A program made the translations under genes and the position numbers. DNA of 64,000 nucleotides, taken from CAUUJV01 sp963545565. Lineage in GTDB: Bacteria > Actinomycetota > Actinomycetes > Actinomycetales > Bifidobacteriaceae. The stretch covers positions 1-64,000 of the forward strand of contig CAUUJV010000006.1 in NCBI GenBank assembly GCA_963545565.1, read 5' to 3'. The notes beneath the pieces were generated by a model that was given only the letters and a program-made list of their open reading frames with translations, did not search any database and was not told where the DNA came from. Positions 5,773 to 15,614 of this stretch are shown piece by piece; position 1 is the stretch's first letter; every line of letters begins with the position of its first letter.

Positions 5773-8727
5773 ATGGCACAGTCCAACGTGGCCAATGAGA
5801 GCGAACCACAGTATCGTTATAACGCTGAAACTGCTCGTCGAATTGAAGAGCATTGGCAGGAAAAATGGGATCAGGAAGGTGCTTTTTGGGCTGCTAATGT
5901 TTCAGGCGATCTTGTAGATGGCAAAGGCAATCATGCAGATGGTCGTAAGCCTTATTTCGTTATGGACATGTTCCCTTACCCATCTGGCCGTGGTTTGCAC
6001 GTTGGGCATCCTTTGGGCTACATTGCAACCGACGTAGTTTCTCGCTATCACCGTATGAAAGGCGAGAACGTTCTACACGCATTGGGATATGACGCTTTCG
6101 GACTCCCTGCCGAACAGTTTGCTGTGCAGACGGGTCAGCATCCGCGCATCACTACAGAGCAGAATATTGCAAATATGCGCCGCCAGCTGCATCGTATGGG
6201 CTTAAGCTTTGATAATCGCCGCTCTTTTGCAACGATTGATCCTGGCTATGTTCACTGGACTCAGTGGATTTTCACTAAGATTTTTAATTCATGGTATGAC
6301 GAAGATTTCGTGCGTGCTGATGGTGGTAAAGGCAGCGCTCGCCCAATTTCAGAACTCGTTGAGAAGTTTGCTGATGGTTCTCGCGAAATCCCCGGGTTTG
6401 CAGGCCGCCAATGGTCTAGTTTAACTCCAGCTAAGCAGTCTGATGTGCTTAATGATTTCCGTTTGGCTTATATTTCTAAGTCTCCTGTAAATTGGTGCCC
6501 AGGCCTAGGAACTGTGCTTGCTAATGAGGAAGTAACTGCTGATGGTCGCTCAGAGCGTGGAAATTACCCTGTGTTCCAGCGTGAACTTCGCCAGTGGTCA
6601 ATGCGTATCACCGCTTATGGTCATCGTCTGATTGAAGATCTTGACGGTATTGATTGGCCTGAGAAGGTTAAGACTATGCAGCGTAACTGGATTGGTGAAT
6701 CTCATGGTGCATCCGTGCACTTTGAAGTTCCCACAGCTGCGGGTAGCGAAGATTTGGAAGTCTATACCACTCGTCCAGACACCCTCTTTGGCACGACTTT
6801 CATGGTTGTCTCCCCAGAACATCCTATTCTGGCTCAGGTTCCTGATTCTTGGGAAAGCGACATTCCTGAGGTGTGGAAGTCGGGGTATGCAGATCCTAAG
6901 ACTGCTGTGGTGGATTATCGCCGTATTGCAGAATCGAAAACTGCCAAAGATCGCGTAGACGATAACGGTGCAAAAACAGGTTTCTTCACTGGCTTATACG
7001 GCATTAACCCAATTACTGGCGCAAAGATTCCTGTGTTTACATCTGATTACGTTTTGATGACGTATGGAACTGGCGCAATTATGGCAGTTCCTGGTGGAGA
7101 TCAGCGTGATTACGACTTCGCTTCGGCATACGAGCTCCCTGTTATTTATACCGTTGAACCAACTGTTGAATCTGGTGAAACTCTTGCTGATTACGAAGGT
7201 CGTGCCTACATTGATCACGATGGCGTTGTCATTAACTCCAGCGTTGAAGCTACCCATGTTGGTGGTACAAAGCTTGATTTGAATAGCTTAAGTGTCGACG
7301 ATGCTTTGAAGAAGGCAACAGCGTGGGTTGAGCGGGCGGGCGTCGGTAAGGCTTCTGCTTCTTACCGTTTGCGCGATTGGTTGTTCTCCCGTCAGCGTTA
7401 TTGGGGCGAACCATTCCCAGTCGTTTACGATGAGGATGGTGTGGCACATACTGTTCCAGAGAATATGCTGCCGATTGACTTGCCTGAGGTCCCAGACTAT
7501 TCTCCACGCACTTTCGACCCGATGGATAGCGAATCCAATCCTGAAGCTCCGCTGAGTCGTAATGAGGATTGGGTTAACGTCACACTCGATTTGGGAGATG
7601 GGCCTAAGCAATATCGCCGTGACACTAATACTATGCCTCAGTGGGCAGGTTCCTGCTGGTATTACATGCGCTACACAGATCCTAATAATGATAAGGAAAT
7701 GGTGAGCGACGAAGAGTTCAACTACTGGCTCGGTCCAAATCACAATGATACTGCCGGTGAATTTGGCGGTGTGGACTTGTACGTTGGTGGCGTTGAGCAT
7801 GCTGTTTTGCATTTGCTTTATTCTCGCTTCTGGCACAAGGTTCTTTTTGATCTTGGCTATGTCAGCACGCCAGAACCATTCCATAAGCTCTTTAATCAGG
7901 GATATATTCAGGCATATGCTTACACCGACGAACGTGGACAATATGTTCCTGCCGATGAGGTAGAAGAAGTTCCTGGCAATGGCTCTGAGCCTGAGTTCGT
8001 TTGGAACGGTCAGAAGGTAAACCGCGAGTTTGGCAAGATGGGCAAGAGCCTGAAAAACATCATCACTCCAGATGATATGTATGACGAATACGGTGCAGAT
8101 ACTTTCCGCTTGTATGAAATGAGTATGGGCCCGCTTGACGAGTCCCGTCCATGGAATACTCGCAACGTTATCGGCAGCATGCGTTTCTTGCAGCGTTTGT
8201 GGCGCAACGTCATCGATGAGACTACTGGTGAGGTTATCCTCACCGACGATGATTTGGACGAGAAGACTCTGAAGCTCCTCAATAACACCATTGCAGATGT
8301 CACTACCGAGATGGAAGAGATGCGCCCTAACACCGCTATTTCCAAGCTTATTGTGCTCAATAATCACTTGACTACTCAGAAAAGCGTGTCTCGCAAGGCT
8401 ATTGAGCCTCTGCTACTTATGCTTGCTCCAATTGCTCCTCATATTGCTGAGGAACTATGGGAGAAACTTGGTCACAGCGAATCTATTGCACATGCAGATT
8501 GGCCAGTGGCTGATGAGCGCTATGTGGGGCAAGATACAATTACCGCAGTCGTTCAGATTAAGGGTAAAGTACGCGGCAAACTTGAAGTTTCAGTAGACAT
8601 TTCTGCTGAAGAACTTGAAGCAAAAGCGATGGCTCTCCCCGCTGTTCAAGAGCGACTGGGAGGCAAAGCTCCTCGTAAGGTGATTGTTAAGGCTCCAAAG
8701 ATTGTGTCTATCGTTCCTGCAGAGTAA
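5773..8727 (+). CDS. leuS: Leucyl-tRNA synthetase
   Basis: This class Ia synthetase of 984 residues charges tRNA-Leu with leucine using ATP. The HIGH-type motif is HVGH (residues 76–79, in PYPSGRGLHVGHPLGY). The KMSKS-type motif is KMGKS (755–759), the second Ser replaced by Gly. Between them lie the editing domain (TTRPDTLFGTTFMVVSPEH) and the CWYYMRYTDPNN / GGVEHAVLHLLYSRFW core segments. The C-terminus has the anticodon-binding domain and the small LeuS tail (VQIKGKVRGKLEVS). ATG at 5773 is preferred over an upstream in-frame TTG because AAAAGGAG precedes it. Length is normal for bifidobacterial LeuS. Confidence 0.97.
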   Translation: MAQSNVANESEPQYRYNAETARRIEEHWQEKWDQEGAFWAANVSGDLVDGKGNHADGRKPYFVMDMFPYPSGRGLHVGHPLGYIATDVVSRYHRMKGENVLHALGYDAFGLPAEQFAVQTGQHPRITTEQNIANMRRQLHRMGLSFDNRRSFATIDPGYVHWTQWIFTKIFNSWYDEDFVRADGGKGSARPISELVEKFADGSREIPGFAGRQWSSLTPAKQSDVLNDFRLAYISKSPVNWCPGLGTVLANEEVTADGRSERGNYPVFQRELRQWSMRITAYGHRLIEDLDGIDWPEKVKTMQRNWIGESHGASVHFEVPTAAGSEDLEVYTTRPDTLFGTTFMVVSPEHPILAQVPDSWESDIPEVWKSGYADPKTAVVDYRRIAESKTAKDRVDDNGAKTGFFTGLYGINPITGAKIPVFTSDYVLMTYGTGAIMAVPGGDQRDYDFASAYELPVIYTVEPTVESGETLADYEGRAYIDHDGVVINSSVEATHVGGTKLDLNSLSVDDALKKATAWVERAGVGKASASYRLRDWLFSRQRYWGEPFPVVYDEDGVAHTVPENMLPIDLPEVPDYSPRTFDPMDSESNPEAPLSRNEDWVNVTLDLGDGPKQYRRDTNTMPQWAGSCWYYMRYTDPNNDKEMVSDEEFNYWLGPNHNDTAGEFGGVDLYVGGVEHAVLHLLYSRFWHKVLFDLGYVSTPEPFHKLFNQGYIQAYAYTDERGQYVPADEVEEVPGNGSEPEFVWNGQKVNREFGKMGKSLKNIITPDDMYDEYGADTFRLYEMSMGPLDESRPWNTRNVIGSMRFLQRLWRNVIDETTGEVILTDDDLDEKTLKLLNNTIADVTTEMEEMRPNTAISKLIVLNNHLTTQKSVSRKAIEPLLLMLAPIAPHIAEELWEKLGHSESIAHADWPVADERYVGQDTITAVVQIKGKVRGKLEVSVDISAEELEAKAMALPAVQERLGGKAPRKVIVKAPKIVSIVPAE

Positions 8728-8790
8728 AGACTTATACTGTTGGGTTTTTACCGTTAGATCTTTGAATAGTTCGTTAGTTAGCTAATTTCA

Positions 8791-8850
8791 GGATTGCACT
8801 GATATATGTTTATATGTATTTATATGCATTTATTAGTGCAGTCCTTTTTT
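8791..8850 (+). terminator. Rho-independent terminator after leuS
   Basis: GGATTGCACT (8791–8800) pairs with AGTGCAGTCC (8835–8844) through ten base pairs including one G-T wobble, followed by six T residues. The 34-base loop is AT-rich. Confidence 0.75.
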
Positions 8851-8916
8851 ATTTCCATTCGACCACATTGCCTGATTTCTATTTATCCGCTCCATTTTTG
8901 TTGACATCATAAGTGT

Positions 8917-9504
8917 ATGAGCGAGAGAAAAAGAGTCTATAAACACGCGAAGCATACGGTGAGGAGCACATCTACTGATGAAAAACCTACAGACAATGTG
9001 CGCAGTAAGGCACGCTATTTTTTAACTCCTCAAGCTGCTGTTGGAATTATTCTGATATTACTTTTTGCCTTATCTATGAGCATTGGGTTGCTCGTTACGC
9101 AAGCGCGCAATATTGCGGTGATGCATCAGGCTGTTGAACTCGCCTCGCGAACTGCGGCTCAGGAACGAAAGAAAAATGTGGCACAGAACTCGCGGGAATT
9201 ACAGAATTCGCAGAATTTGCAGAACTTGCAGCCAGAACCATCAGCTCAGAGCCAATCTAATTCTGCGGTATCTTCAAGTGAGCCCTCCGCATCGTCACAA
9301 ACTTCATCATCGAATCTCATAAATATCAATTCTGCATCACTCGAAGAGCTTCAAAATATTAAGGGAATAGGGCCGATCACTGCACAGAAAATCATTGATT
9401 ATCGTAATAGCCATGGAAGATTTACTTCAGTTGATGTGTTACTTGATATTCCAGGTATCGGAGCGAAAACTTTAGCCAAGATTCGTCCGCAAGTTACGGT
9501 GTAA
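8917..9504 (+). CDS. comEA: Competence DNA-binding protein ComEA
   Basis: This 195-residue protein has one N-terminal transmembrane anchor (residues about 46–72), a Ser/Gln/Asn-rich linker, and a C-terminal tandem helix-hairpin-helix domain. That domain reads ININSASLEELQNIKGIGPITAQKIIDYRNSHGRF followed by LLDIPGIGAKTLAKI. ComEA binds incoming double-stranded DNA at the outer face of the membrane and hands it to the ComEC channel. The start at 8917 has no obvious Shine-Dalgarno sequence. The gene ends 4 bases before comEC, so the two form an operon placed after the leuS terminator. Confidence 0.92.
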   Translation: MSERKRVYKHAKHTVRSTSTDEKPTDNVRSKARYFLTPQAAVGIILILLFALSMSIGLLVTQARNIAVMHQAVELASRTAAQERKKNVAQNSRELQNSQNLQNLQPEPSAQSQSNSAVSSSEPSASSQTSSSNLININSASLEELQNIKGIGPITAQKIIDYRNSHGRFTSVDVLLDIPGIGAKTLAKIRPQVTV

Positions 9505-9508
9505 TGTC

Positions 9509-11230
9509 ATGATTGAAAATGGCTTGAGTCTGTATGAGTTTCGGGAACGCGGCTCTCAAGACATGCGCTTATTGCCTACGGCTGCGGTTTTGTGGGCGGC
9601 AAGCATTATGGCGCAGAAATACCCACAATATGATGTGATTCTGTGTGTAATCGCGTTGCTTTGCTGCATAACTGGTGTCATCTGCGTTATGCTTCGTGTG
9701 CGGGCAGGAGAGCTTCTGACTGGCCATTTTCTCGTAAGCTCGTGCATGCTCTTTATTGCTGTTTTCGGCAGTCTGAGCTATTCGTATGTCAATAGTTCTG
9801 ACGCAGTTTACGGTGTTCTTAAATCAGGGCAAGATACACCAGTAATTTTCAAAGTTATGAATCCAATTATGGCATCAGATAGAAGAGGGTTTGATTGTAA
9901 AACAGATGTGGAATTACAGGCAATTCAAAATCAATACAATGTTGTAGTACCTTCGCATCACGTAGTTCGCTATTATTCGTCAAGAAAAGGGTGTGAGTTC
10001 AAAAGAGGAGGAACGTACTTTACCGTACTCAAATTATCTAATGCTCAGTACGGGTCGATGGATATATGGGCAGACACTGCCGGCAGCAATATCCCTAAGA
10101 TGATCCAACCACCCGCACGGATTGATTATGCAGTTGATTATGTGCAGCAATCATTTTTGAGCTTGAACCTGCACTACAGCAAGCAGTCGCAGGTGCTCAC
10201 TCCTGGCTTGACGCTAGGCGTTATGGGGCAAGATACATTTCATAATTCGTCTGCATCCGAGGACAAAGGCACAGGCGTAGAGCTGTCAGATGCCTATGCC
10301 AAGCACATTAAGCAAGTTTTCCTTGTCTTGGGAATTATGCATCTTATGGCCGTTTCAGGAAGTCATTTCGTATTGGCTGCACAGTTAGCGCGAAAAATAT
10401 GGTCTATATTGCTGCGAAAGCGTTTATTGCTTATTGGCTTGACTGGCTTGTTCTATGTAATTTTTGCGGTTGTAATGTTTCCTTCTCAATCCATAGTAAG
10501 AGCACTCGTAATGGGCATCATCGTATTGTTTTACTATTCACGAGGAAGACCATCATGCTCGATTGCAAATTTGAATTGGACTGTGCTTTTTGTACTGATT
10601 ATTCAACCTAATTTTGCTGTGAGTTATGGCTTTGCGTTGTCATGTACTGCCGTTTATGGGATTCTATTGTTTTATAAGCCAGTGTATTTGTGGTTGTCTC
10701 AAGCTTTGCCAAAGATTCTTGCGCAGGAAGTTTCTTTGACTGCTTGCGCCCAGGTTTTAAGCTTACCGATAAGCATTCTGCTAACTCCAAACCTACCTAT
10801 ATATTCCATTCCTGCGAATATTGCTATGGCTCCTTTGGTTGCGATTGCCACAATCTGCGGTCTGTGTGCTTTGGTATGTGCATGGTGCTTACCACAAGTG
10901 GCGCAAATTTTCATGACCGGAGCAGATTTGATTACACAAGTAATGGAGAGAATCGCAACAATAATGTATCACTCGGCGTATTCTGCAGTTGCATGGCCTC
11001 AGGGAGAACGAGGGATTATATGTTTATGTGGACTCTATACAGGATTTATTGGCGCATATTATGCGTTTCGCGTTGTGAAGAGAGTATTGAAAACTCAGTC
11101 GAAACGGGCACAACATACAATTAATCGAAATGAAATTAGGGAAGGAGATAAATTCAAAATAAGCGGAATGAAAATAGTACGAGTGTGGTGTAAAGAAACT
11201 TTGCAGATAGTATTTACGTCTCATTGGTAG
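9509..11230 (+). CDS. comEC: ComEC/Rec2-family DNA uptake channel, no metallo-beta-lactamase domain
   Basis: The 573-residue polytopic protein carries N-terminal hydrophobic helices, an extracytoplasmic region (residues about 80–240), and the Competence domain. The family signature is LGIMHLMAVSGSHFVLAAQLA, followed by many helices (LLLIGLTGLFYVIFAVVMF, SYGFALSCTAVYGILLFY, PNLPIYSIPANIAMAPLVAIATICGL). ComEC forms the pore for single-stranded DNA entry. Larger homologues (about 700–800 residues) end in a metallo-beta-lactamase-like domain that is absent here; the protein stops soon after the last helix with a basic tail. It follows comEA directly and is followed by holA after 47 bases. Confidence 0.9.
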   Translation: MIENGLSLYEFRERGSQDMRLLPTAAVLWAASIMAQKYPQYDVILCVIALLCCITGVICVMLRVRAGELLTGHFLVSSCMLFIAVFGSLSYSYVNSSDAVYGVLKSGQDTPVIFKVMNPIMASDRRGFDCKTDVELQAIQNQYNVVVPSHHVVRYYSSRKGCEFKRGGTYFTVLKLSNAQYGSMDIWADTAGSNIPKMIQPPARIDYAVDYVQQSFLSLNLHYSKQSQVLTPGLTLGVMGQDTFHNSSASEDKGTGVELSDAYAKHIKQVFLVLGIMHLMAVSGSHFVLAAQLARKIWSILLRKRLLLIGLTGLFYVIFAVVMFPSQSIVRALVMGIIVLFYYSRGRPSCSIANLNWTVLFVLIIQPNFAVSYGFALSCTAVYGILLFYKPVYLWLSQALPKILAQEVSLTACAQVLSLPISILLTPNLPIYSIPANIAMAPLVAIATICGLCALVCAWCLPQVAQIFMTGADLITQVMERIATIMYHSAYSAVAWPQGERGIICLCGLYTGFIGAYYAFRVVKRVLKTQSKRAQHTINRNEIREGDKFKISGMKIVRVWCKETLQIVFTSHW

Positions 11231-11277
11231 GGCACCTATAGTGTCTCCTTGTCCACAGATAAAGCGAGATTGGAACC

Positions 11278-12261
11278 ATGACAAAAGGGTTGATCCGTGT
11301 TGTATTTGGGTCTGATGAATACTTAGCTCGTCAGCAGATTCAAATATTGCGAAATCAAGCACAAAGAGAGTTTCCTGATGCGGATATTTTCGAGCTGGAT
11401 GCCACCGATTGTGAACCATATGAGTTTATAGAAGCTGTGAGTCCTTCCTTACTGTCAGATGTAGCAATTGTCATTCTAGAATCAGCTCAGAATGCTTCAG
11501 ATAAGCTGCAAGATGCGGTAGTAGAGTTTTGTGAGGAATCTACTAAAAATTCCGAAATGACGAGCGTGCTTATTGCGCATCATGATGGTGGAATGAAAGC
11601 GCGACCTCTTGTAAATCGTATGGTCAAAGCCGGTGCAGAAAAAATCCCAATTGAAGATCTTAAAAAGCCGGAAGCTCGCAAGAATTTTGTTCGCCGGTGC
11701 TTTGAACAGCATGGACGTCGTGTGGAGACGAGTGCGGTAGAACTTATCGCTGGCGTACTTGGAGATAACACGGGTGAAATGGCGTTGCTGTGTGATCAAT
11801 TATGTAGTGATTTCGACGATGACCCCATACCTTTGAAAATCGTTGAAGTATATATGGTTGCAAATCCTCAAGTAACAGGTTTCAACGTGGCAGACAAAGC
11901 GCTTTCGGGTAATATCGCAGGAGCAATTGTCGATATGCGTAATGCAGTGATGCAGGGCACAGATCCCATTGCGATTATTGGTGCGCTTGCTATGAAATTG
12001 CGCATGATGGCGAAAGCGTCGGCGGTTGCATCAGGCAAGATTTCTCAGACTGAAGCTAAAGCTGCACCATGGCAGCTCGACCAGGCTCGCAGGCAATTAC
12101 GTGGATGGACTTCGCAAGGACTAGGCACATGCATCCAAATGCTGGCATGGGCAGATGAACAGAGCAAGACTAGTGGTACCGACCCAGTGTATGCACTTGA
12201 AAAAGCTCTAGAAGCAATTGCCTCGCGTGGTCAAATAAGTACACCGAAGATGAATAGCTAA
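11278..12261 (+). CDS. holA: DNA polymerase III subunit delta
   Basis: This 327-residue protein matches the clamp-loader delta subunit, which opens the beta sliding clamp during loading. It opens with LIRVVFGSDEYLARQQIQ. The middle region contains VAIVILESAQNASDKLQDAVVEFCEE and an AAA+-like lid segment (VELIAGVLGDNTGEMALLCDQL). The C-terminal collar domain includes FNVADKALSGNIAGAIVDMRNAVMQGTDPIAIIGALAMKLRMM. Its place directly after comEC is common in many bacteria. ATG at 11278 gives a family-typical N-terminus. Confidence 0.9.
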   Translation: MTKGLIRVVFGSDEYLARQQIQILRNQAQREFPDADIFELDATDCEPYEFIEAVSPSLLSDVAIVILESAQNASDKLQDAVVEFCEESTKNSEMTSVLIAHHDGGMKARPLVNRMVKAGAEKIPIEDLKKPEARKNFVRRCFEQHGRRVETSAVELIAGVLGDNTGEMALLCDQLCSDFDDDPIPLKIVEVYMVANPQVTGFNVADKALSGNIAGAIVDMRNAVMQGTDPIAIIGALAMKLRMMAKASAVASGKISQTEAKAAPWQLDQARRQLRGWTSQGLGTCIQMLAWADEQSKTSGTDPVYALEKALEAIASRGQISTPKMNS

Positions 12262-12300
12262 GGGAATTCCTAGGAATGTGTCATTAGGGGTGAATCAACA

Positions 12301-13053
12301 ATGAACAGGCGGAATATCGAAGAAAGGGGTGACGCCAAGATGAATGAAATAGATCAGCCGGAATTATTATCTAAGTTGCCGATGTCGTTAACTTATACCG
12401 CTCAAACCGCTGAAGACATGCGCGAAATTGGGCAAGCGGTAGCTTCGGTGCTGCACGGCCATGACGTTATCGTATTATCTGGTCCACTTGGTGCGGGAAA
12501 AACAACATTTTCACAAGGTATTGGTCAAGGATTAAAAATTTTGGAGCCGGTCGTCTCTCCAACCTTCACTATTGCTAGGGAACTTAATGGAGAGTTCAGC
12601 AATGGCGAGCTTGCCCATCTTGTACATGTTGACGCATATAGACTTCCAGGATCAGATAATGATGATGAAATGAATTATCCGGAAGTCGCTGCGGGACGAC
12701 TCCTAGATGAGCTTGAATCATTAGGCTTAGATGAGGAACTGGAAGATCCAAGTAACGACACTGTAATCCTTATTGAGTGGGGTTCGATGATGGCATCTGT
12801 GCTCGCGGATGATCGCTTAGACATTATGATTGAGCGGCCAACCTATGCAGTATTTGATGCGAGCGGTAATTTAACCTCAGATGGTGAGCGCCACATTACT
12901 TTGAACGTATCAAGCGAACAATGGGCTCGTAGACTGCGTATCATAGCTGATACTATTTCAGAGTCGGATTCCGTGCACGTTGTTGACGAAGAATATTTAG
13001 CTGACATGAGTGAAAGTGTTTTCGATTCAGAAAATGATGAAGAGCAACGGTGA
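12301..13053 (+). CDS. tsaE: tRNA t6A biosynthesis ATPase TsaE, with acidic C-terminal extension
   Basis: TsaE is the ATPase that works with TsaB and TsaD to make N6-threonylcarbamoyladenosine at tRNA position 37. The Walker A motif is GPLGAGKTT (residues about 61–69), followed by VVSPTFTIARE, VHVDAYRLPG and VILIEWGSMM. At 250 residues it is longer than the usual 150–180, owing to an inserted acidic segment after the DAYR motif and an acidic tail rich in Glu/Asp/Ser. Two starts are plausible: 12301 (AGGGGTGA upstream) and 12340 (AAAGGGGTG upstream). The longer one is reported. It leads the tsaE–tsaB–rimI–tsaD operon. Confidence 0.9.
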   Translation: MNRRNIEERGDAKMNEIDQPELLSKLPMSLTYTAQTAEDMREIGQAVASVLHGHDVIVLSGPLGAGKTTFSQGIGQGLKILEPVVSPTFTIARELNGEFSNGELAHLVHVDAYRLPGSDNDDEMNYPEVAAGRLLDELESLGLDEELEDPSNDTVILIEWGSMMASVLADDRLDIMIERPTYAVFDASGNLTSDGERHITLNVSSEQWARRLRIIADTISESDSVHVVDEEYLADMSESVFDSENDEEQR

Positions 13054-13068
13054 GGAGCGAGAGAATAA

Positions 13069-13893
13069 ATGGCGAATAATACGCTTGTTATTGACACGTC
13101 ATTTGGGGCAACAGTTGCAGTAGTTGGCAACAATCCACATTATGAGTCCGATTCGCGATCTCATGTAGAAAAACTTCAGCCTAATATCGCTTACGCAATT
13201 AAGGCTGCTGGGCTACAGCCATCTGAGATTTCAACGATTATTGTAGGCAATGGGCCAGCTCCATTTACAGGGCTACGTGCAGGAATTGTTGCGGCCCGAG
13301 CGCTTGCATTTGCGACTGGCGCAACTTTGCTTGGTCAGAATGTGCTTGAGCCTCAGGCAGCATGGAATAATAATCAGCATTCAAAGACCACCGGCTCAGA
13401 TAATTCTGAGGGCTTTTCCGTGCTCCGCCTCACGTTGGCTGTTAATGATGCGCGCCGCAAACAGTTGTACTACGCACTTTATGATTCACAATCTCGTGAA
13501 GTACTTCCTATGGATATTGCTCCGGCTACAGATATTGCTGCGGTCGTCTATGAGTATATTCAGCAGATAAAAACTGTGCAATCGAGTAATCAGAAGATTA
13601 TTGTTGATATTCTTGGCCCTGGTACAGAACATTACAGCGATGCATGGGGCAAGGAGCTAGCCGAGTATGTTGGTGCTATTAGTGACTTTTCTATGTTGCA
13701 TGATGCAGGAGCAGCTGGCGTTGAGACTTTTGCACAGATAGCTATAAAACATTACGAGAATGGTGATGAATGTTCTACGGAGCCTTTATATTTGCGGCGT
13801 CCTGATATTTCCATCCCTAATGCTTCTAAACATAAGCTCGGTCAAACGGCTATCAGTTTACCTGCAATTACAGAGCAAAGCTTGAAATCATGA
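13069..13893 (+). CDS. tsaB: tRNA t6A biosynthesis protein TsaB
   Basis: This 274-residue ASKHA-fold protein pairs with TsaD in the threonylcarbamoyl transferase complex. Visible family features are the opening LVIDTSFGATVAVV, the SRSHVEKLQPNIAYAIKAAGL segment and IIVGNGPAPFTGLRAGIVAARALAFATG. It lacks TsaD's metal-binding histidines, as expected for the scaffold partner. It starts 15 bases after tsaE and its stop overlaps the rimI start by 4 bases, showing translational coupling. Confidence 0.93.
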   Translation: MANNTLVIDTSFGATVAVVGNNPHYESDSRSHVEKLQPNIAYAIKAAGLQPSEISTIIVGNGPAPFTGLRAGIVAARALAFATGATLLGQNVLEPQAAWNNNQHSKTTGSDNSEGFSVLRLTLAVNDARRKQLYYALYDSQSREVLPMDIAPATDIAAVVYEYIQQIKTVQSSNQKIIVDILGPGTEHYSDAWGKELAEYVGAISDFSMLHDAGAAGVETFAQIAIKHYENGDECSTEPLYLRRPDISIPNASKHKLGQTAISLPAITEQSLKS

Positions 13894-14492
13894 CTGATGA
13901 ATCACCGCATATATTCATTCGTTCTATGGTGGAAGATGACATTCTGCGTGTGGTTGAGCTTGAGAAAGAGCTTTTTGGTGCAAGTGCTTGGAGCCAGAAC
14001 GCTGTATTAGAAGAATTACATGGTATCTCACGATATTATTACGTTGCCTATGAACCTGCTGATTCAGCTAAACAAGCTAAATCAACTCTGCAAGAGGGGA
14101 ATCAGTCTAGCAATATCGTAGGCTATGCTGGTTTATGGTTCGACGGTGATGATGCAGAAATCATGACAATTGGTGTGGATCAGCGTGTGCAAGGCAAGGG
14201 TATTGGCACACAGCTTTTAGCAACATTACGTCAAATTTCAGAGGAGCTTGCTGCAAACCGTATGTTGCTCGAAGTGCGTGTAGATAATGAACCTGCTCTT
14301 ACTCTGTATAGAAAAAATGGCTTTGAGCAGATTGGTGTACGCAAGCGCTATTATCAGTCTGAGGATAAGGACGCATACACGATGGCTGCCGTTGTAAAAC
14401 CTAAAATATCTGAAGCGAAAGTTTCGAAGGTTTTTGACGAATTTCATATAACAGGGTTTATGAGTAACTCAGCTTCGAATGAAGAAAACTAG
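13890..14492 (+). CDS. rimI: Ribosomal protein S18-alanine N-acetyltransferase-like GNAT enzyme
   Basis: This 200-residue GNAT-fold protein has acetyl-CoA binding motif A in VDQRVQGKGIGTQLLATLRQ, preceded by EIMTIGV. It is followed by LEVRVDNEPALTLYRKNGFEQIGVRKRYY, the RimI-type ending with the NEPA and YRKNGF motifs. RimI acetylates the N-terminal Ala of ribosomal protein S18. About 40 residues after the domain form a tail not needed for the fold. Its position between tsaB and tsaD, with a 4-base overlap with tsaB, is typical of actinobacteria and supports the RimI call. Confidence 0.88.
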   Translation: MTDESPHIFIRSMVEDDILRVVELEKELFGASAWSQNAVLEELHGISRYYYVAYEPADSAKQAKSTLQEGNQSSNIVGYAGLWFDGDDAEIMTIGVDQRVQGKGIGTQLLATLRQISEELAANRMLLEVRVDNEPALTLYRKNGFEQIGVRKRYYQSEDKDAYTMAAVVKPKISEAKVSKVFDEFHITGFMSNSASNEEN

Positions 14493-14500
14493 GGAGAAGT

Positions 14501-15547
14501 ATGTCAGAACCAATCGTTTTGGGCATTGAATCTACATGCGATGAAACTGCTGCTGCCGTTTTACAAGGCCGCACAATACTGTCAAACGTGGTAGCTTCTT
14601 CTATGGATGAACATTCCCGCTTTGGCGGCGTGATTCCTGAGATTGCTTCCCGTGCGCATGCTGAAGCTTTTATTCCAGTAGTTTCTCAAGCTCTGGCCGA
14701 TGCGAATATGGATTTAAGTGATATCGACGCGATTTCTGTGGCTGCAGGGCCCGGCCTTGCCGGTTGCCTCGCTGTGGGGGTTTCGGGAGCAAAATCTCTG
14801 GCGTATGCTGCCAATAAGCCACTCTATGGTGTTAACCACGTGATTGGGCATATTTCGGTAACTCAGTTGCAATTTGGCACTTTGCCCCCTAATACGCTTG
14901 CACTTATTGTTTCCGGCGGACATACGTCACTGCTTCATGTAAACAATATTGCAACCTCAATCGACGTTGTTGGAACTACATTGGATGATGCTGCGGGTGA
15001 ATGCTTTGATAAGATTGCTCGCTTGCTTGGATTCCCATACCCTGGCGGTCCTCATATTGATAAGCACGCTCAGAACGGCAACTCTAGCGCAATCCGCGTT
15101 CCACAGGGGCTTACGCAGGGTAGGTCCGCAGCTCAGCATCCCTATGATTTCAGTTTTTCGGGAGTAAAGACTGCTGTTGCACGATGGATAGAAGAGCAGG
15201 ATAAAAATGGTAATACCATTCCTGTAGACGATGTATGTGCATCTCTGGCTGATTCAGTGGCTACAGTTTTAGCAAATAAAGCTATTAAAGGTTGTGAATC
15301 GTACGATTCTGACACTTTAATTGTGGGCGGTGGATTCAGTGCTAATTCACAGCTTCGAGCGAAACTTGTTGAAGTGGGTAATAATCACGGTGTGGATGTT
15401 CATGTGCCTGAGCTGAAGCTTTGCACAGATAATGGCGCTATGATTGCGATGCTTGGAGTCAATCTCGTTGAAGAGGGGGTAAAGCCCTCCAATCCTAACT
15501 TCTCCATCAACTCATCGATGCCATTGAATCAAATTTGTATGGAATAG
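14501..15547 (+). CDS. tsaD: tRNA N6-adenosine threonylcarbamoyltransferase TsaD
   Basis: This 348-residue enzyme transfers the threonylcarbamoyl group from threonylcarbamoyl-AMP to A37 of ANN-decoding tRNAs. It begins LGIESTCDETAAAVLQ. The metal-binding histidines lie in SRAHAEAF (residues about 50–57). Other family motifs are VAAGPGLAGCLAVGVSGAKSLAY, GVNHVIGHI, LIVSGGHTSLL, GTTLDDAAGECFDKIARLLG, and near the end CTDNGAMIAMLG. An AGGGAG ribosome site lies 7 bases before the ATG. It closes the t6A operon. Confidence 0.97.
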   Translation: MSEPIVLGIESTCDETAAAVLQGRTILSNVVASSMDEHSRFGGVIPEIASRAHAEAFIPVVSQALADANMDLSDIDAISVAAGPGLAGCLAVGVSGAKSLAYAANKPLYGVNHVIGHISVTQLQFGTLPPNTLALIVSGGHTSLLHVNNIATSIDVVGTTLDDAAGECFDKIARLLGFPYPGGPHIDKHAQNGNSSAIRVPQGLTQGRSAAQHPYDFSFSGVKTAVARWIEEQDKNGNTIPVDDVCASLADSVATVLANKAIKGCESYDSDTLIVGGGFSANSQLRAKLVEVGNNHGVDVHVPELKLCTDNGAMIAMLGVNLVEEGVKPSNPNFSINSSMPLNQICME

Positions 15548-15614
15548 CCTAAAAAATCCTAAAAGTCCACAGAAAACGTGCAGAAAGTGGCGTTTTAGCG
15601 ATGGAGCAGCTGGT

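Noticed and set aside
7288..8367. A 359-codon open frame on the strand opposite leuS
   Set aside because: It lies wholly inside leuS, has no recognisable domain, and its length follows from codon bias on the coding strand.
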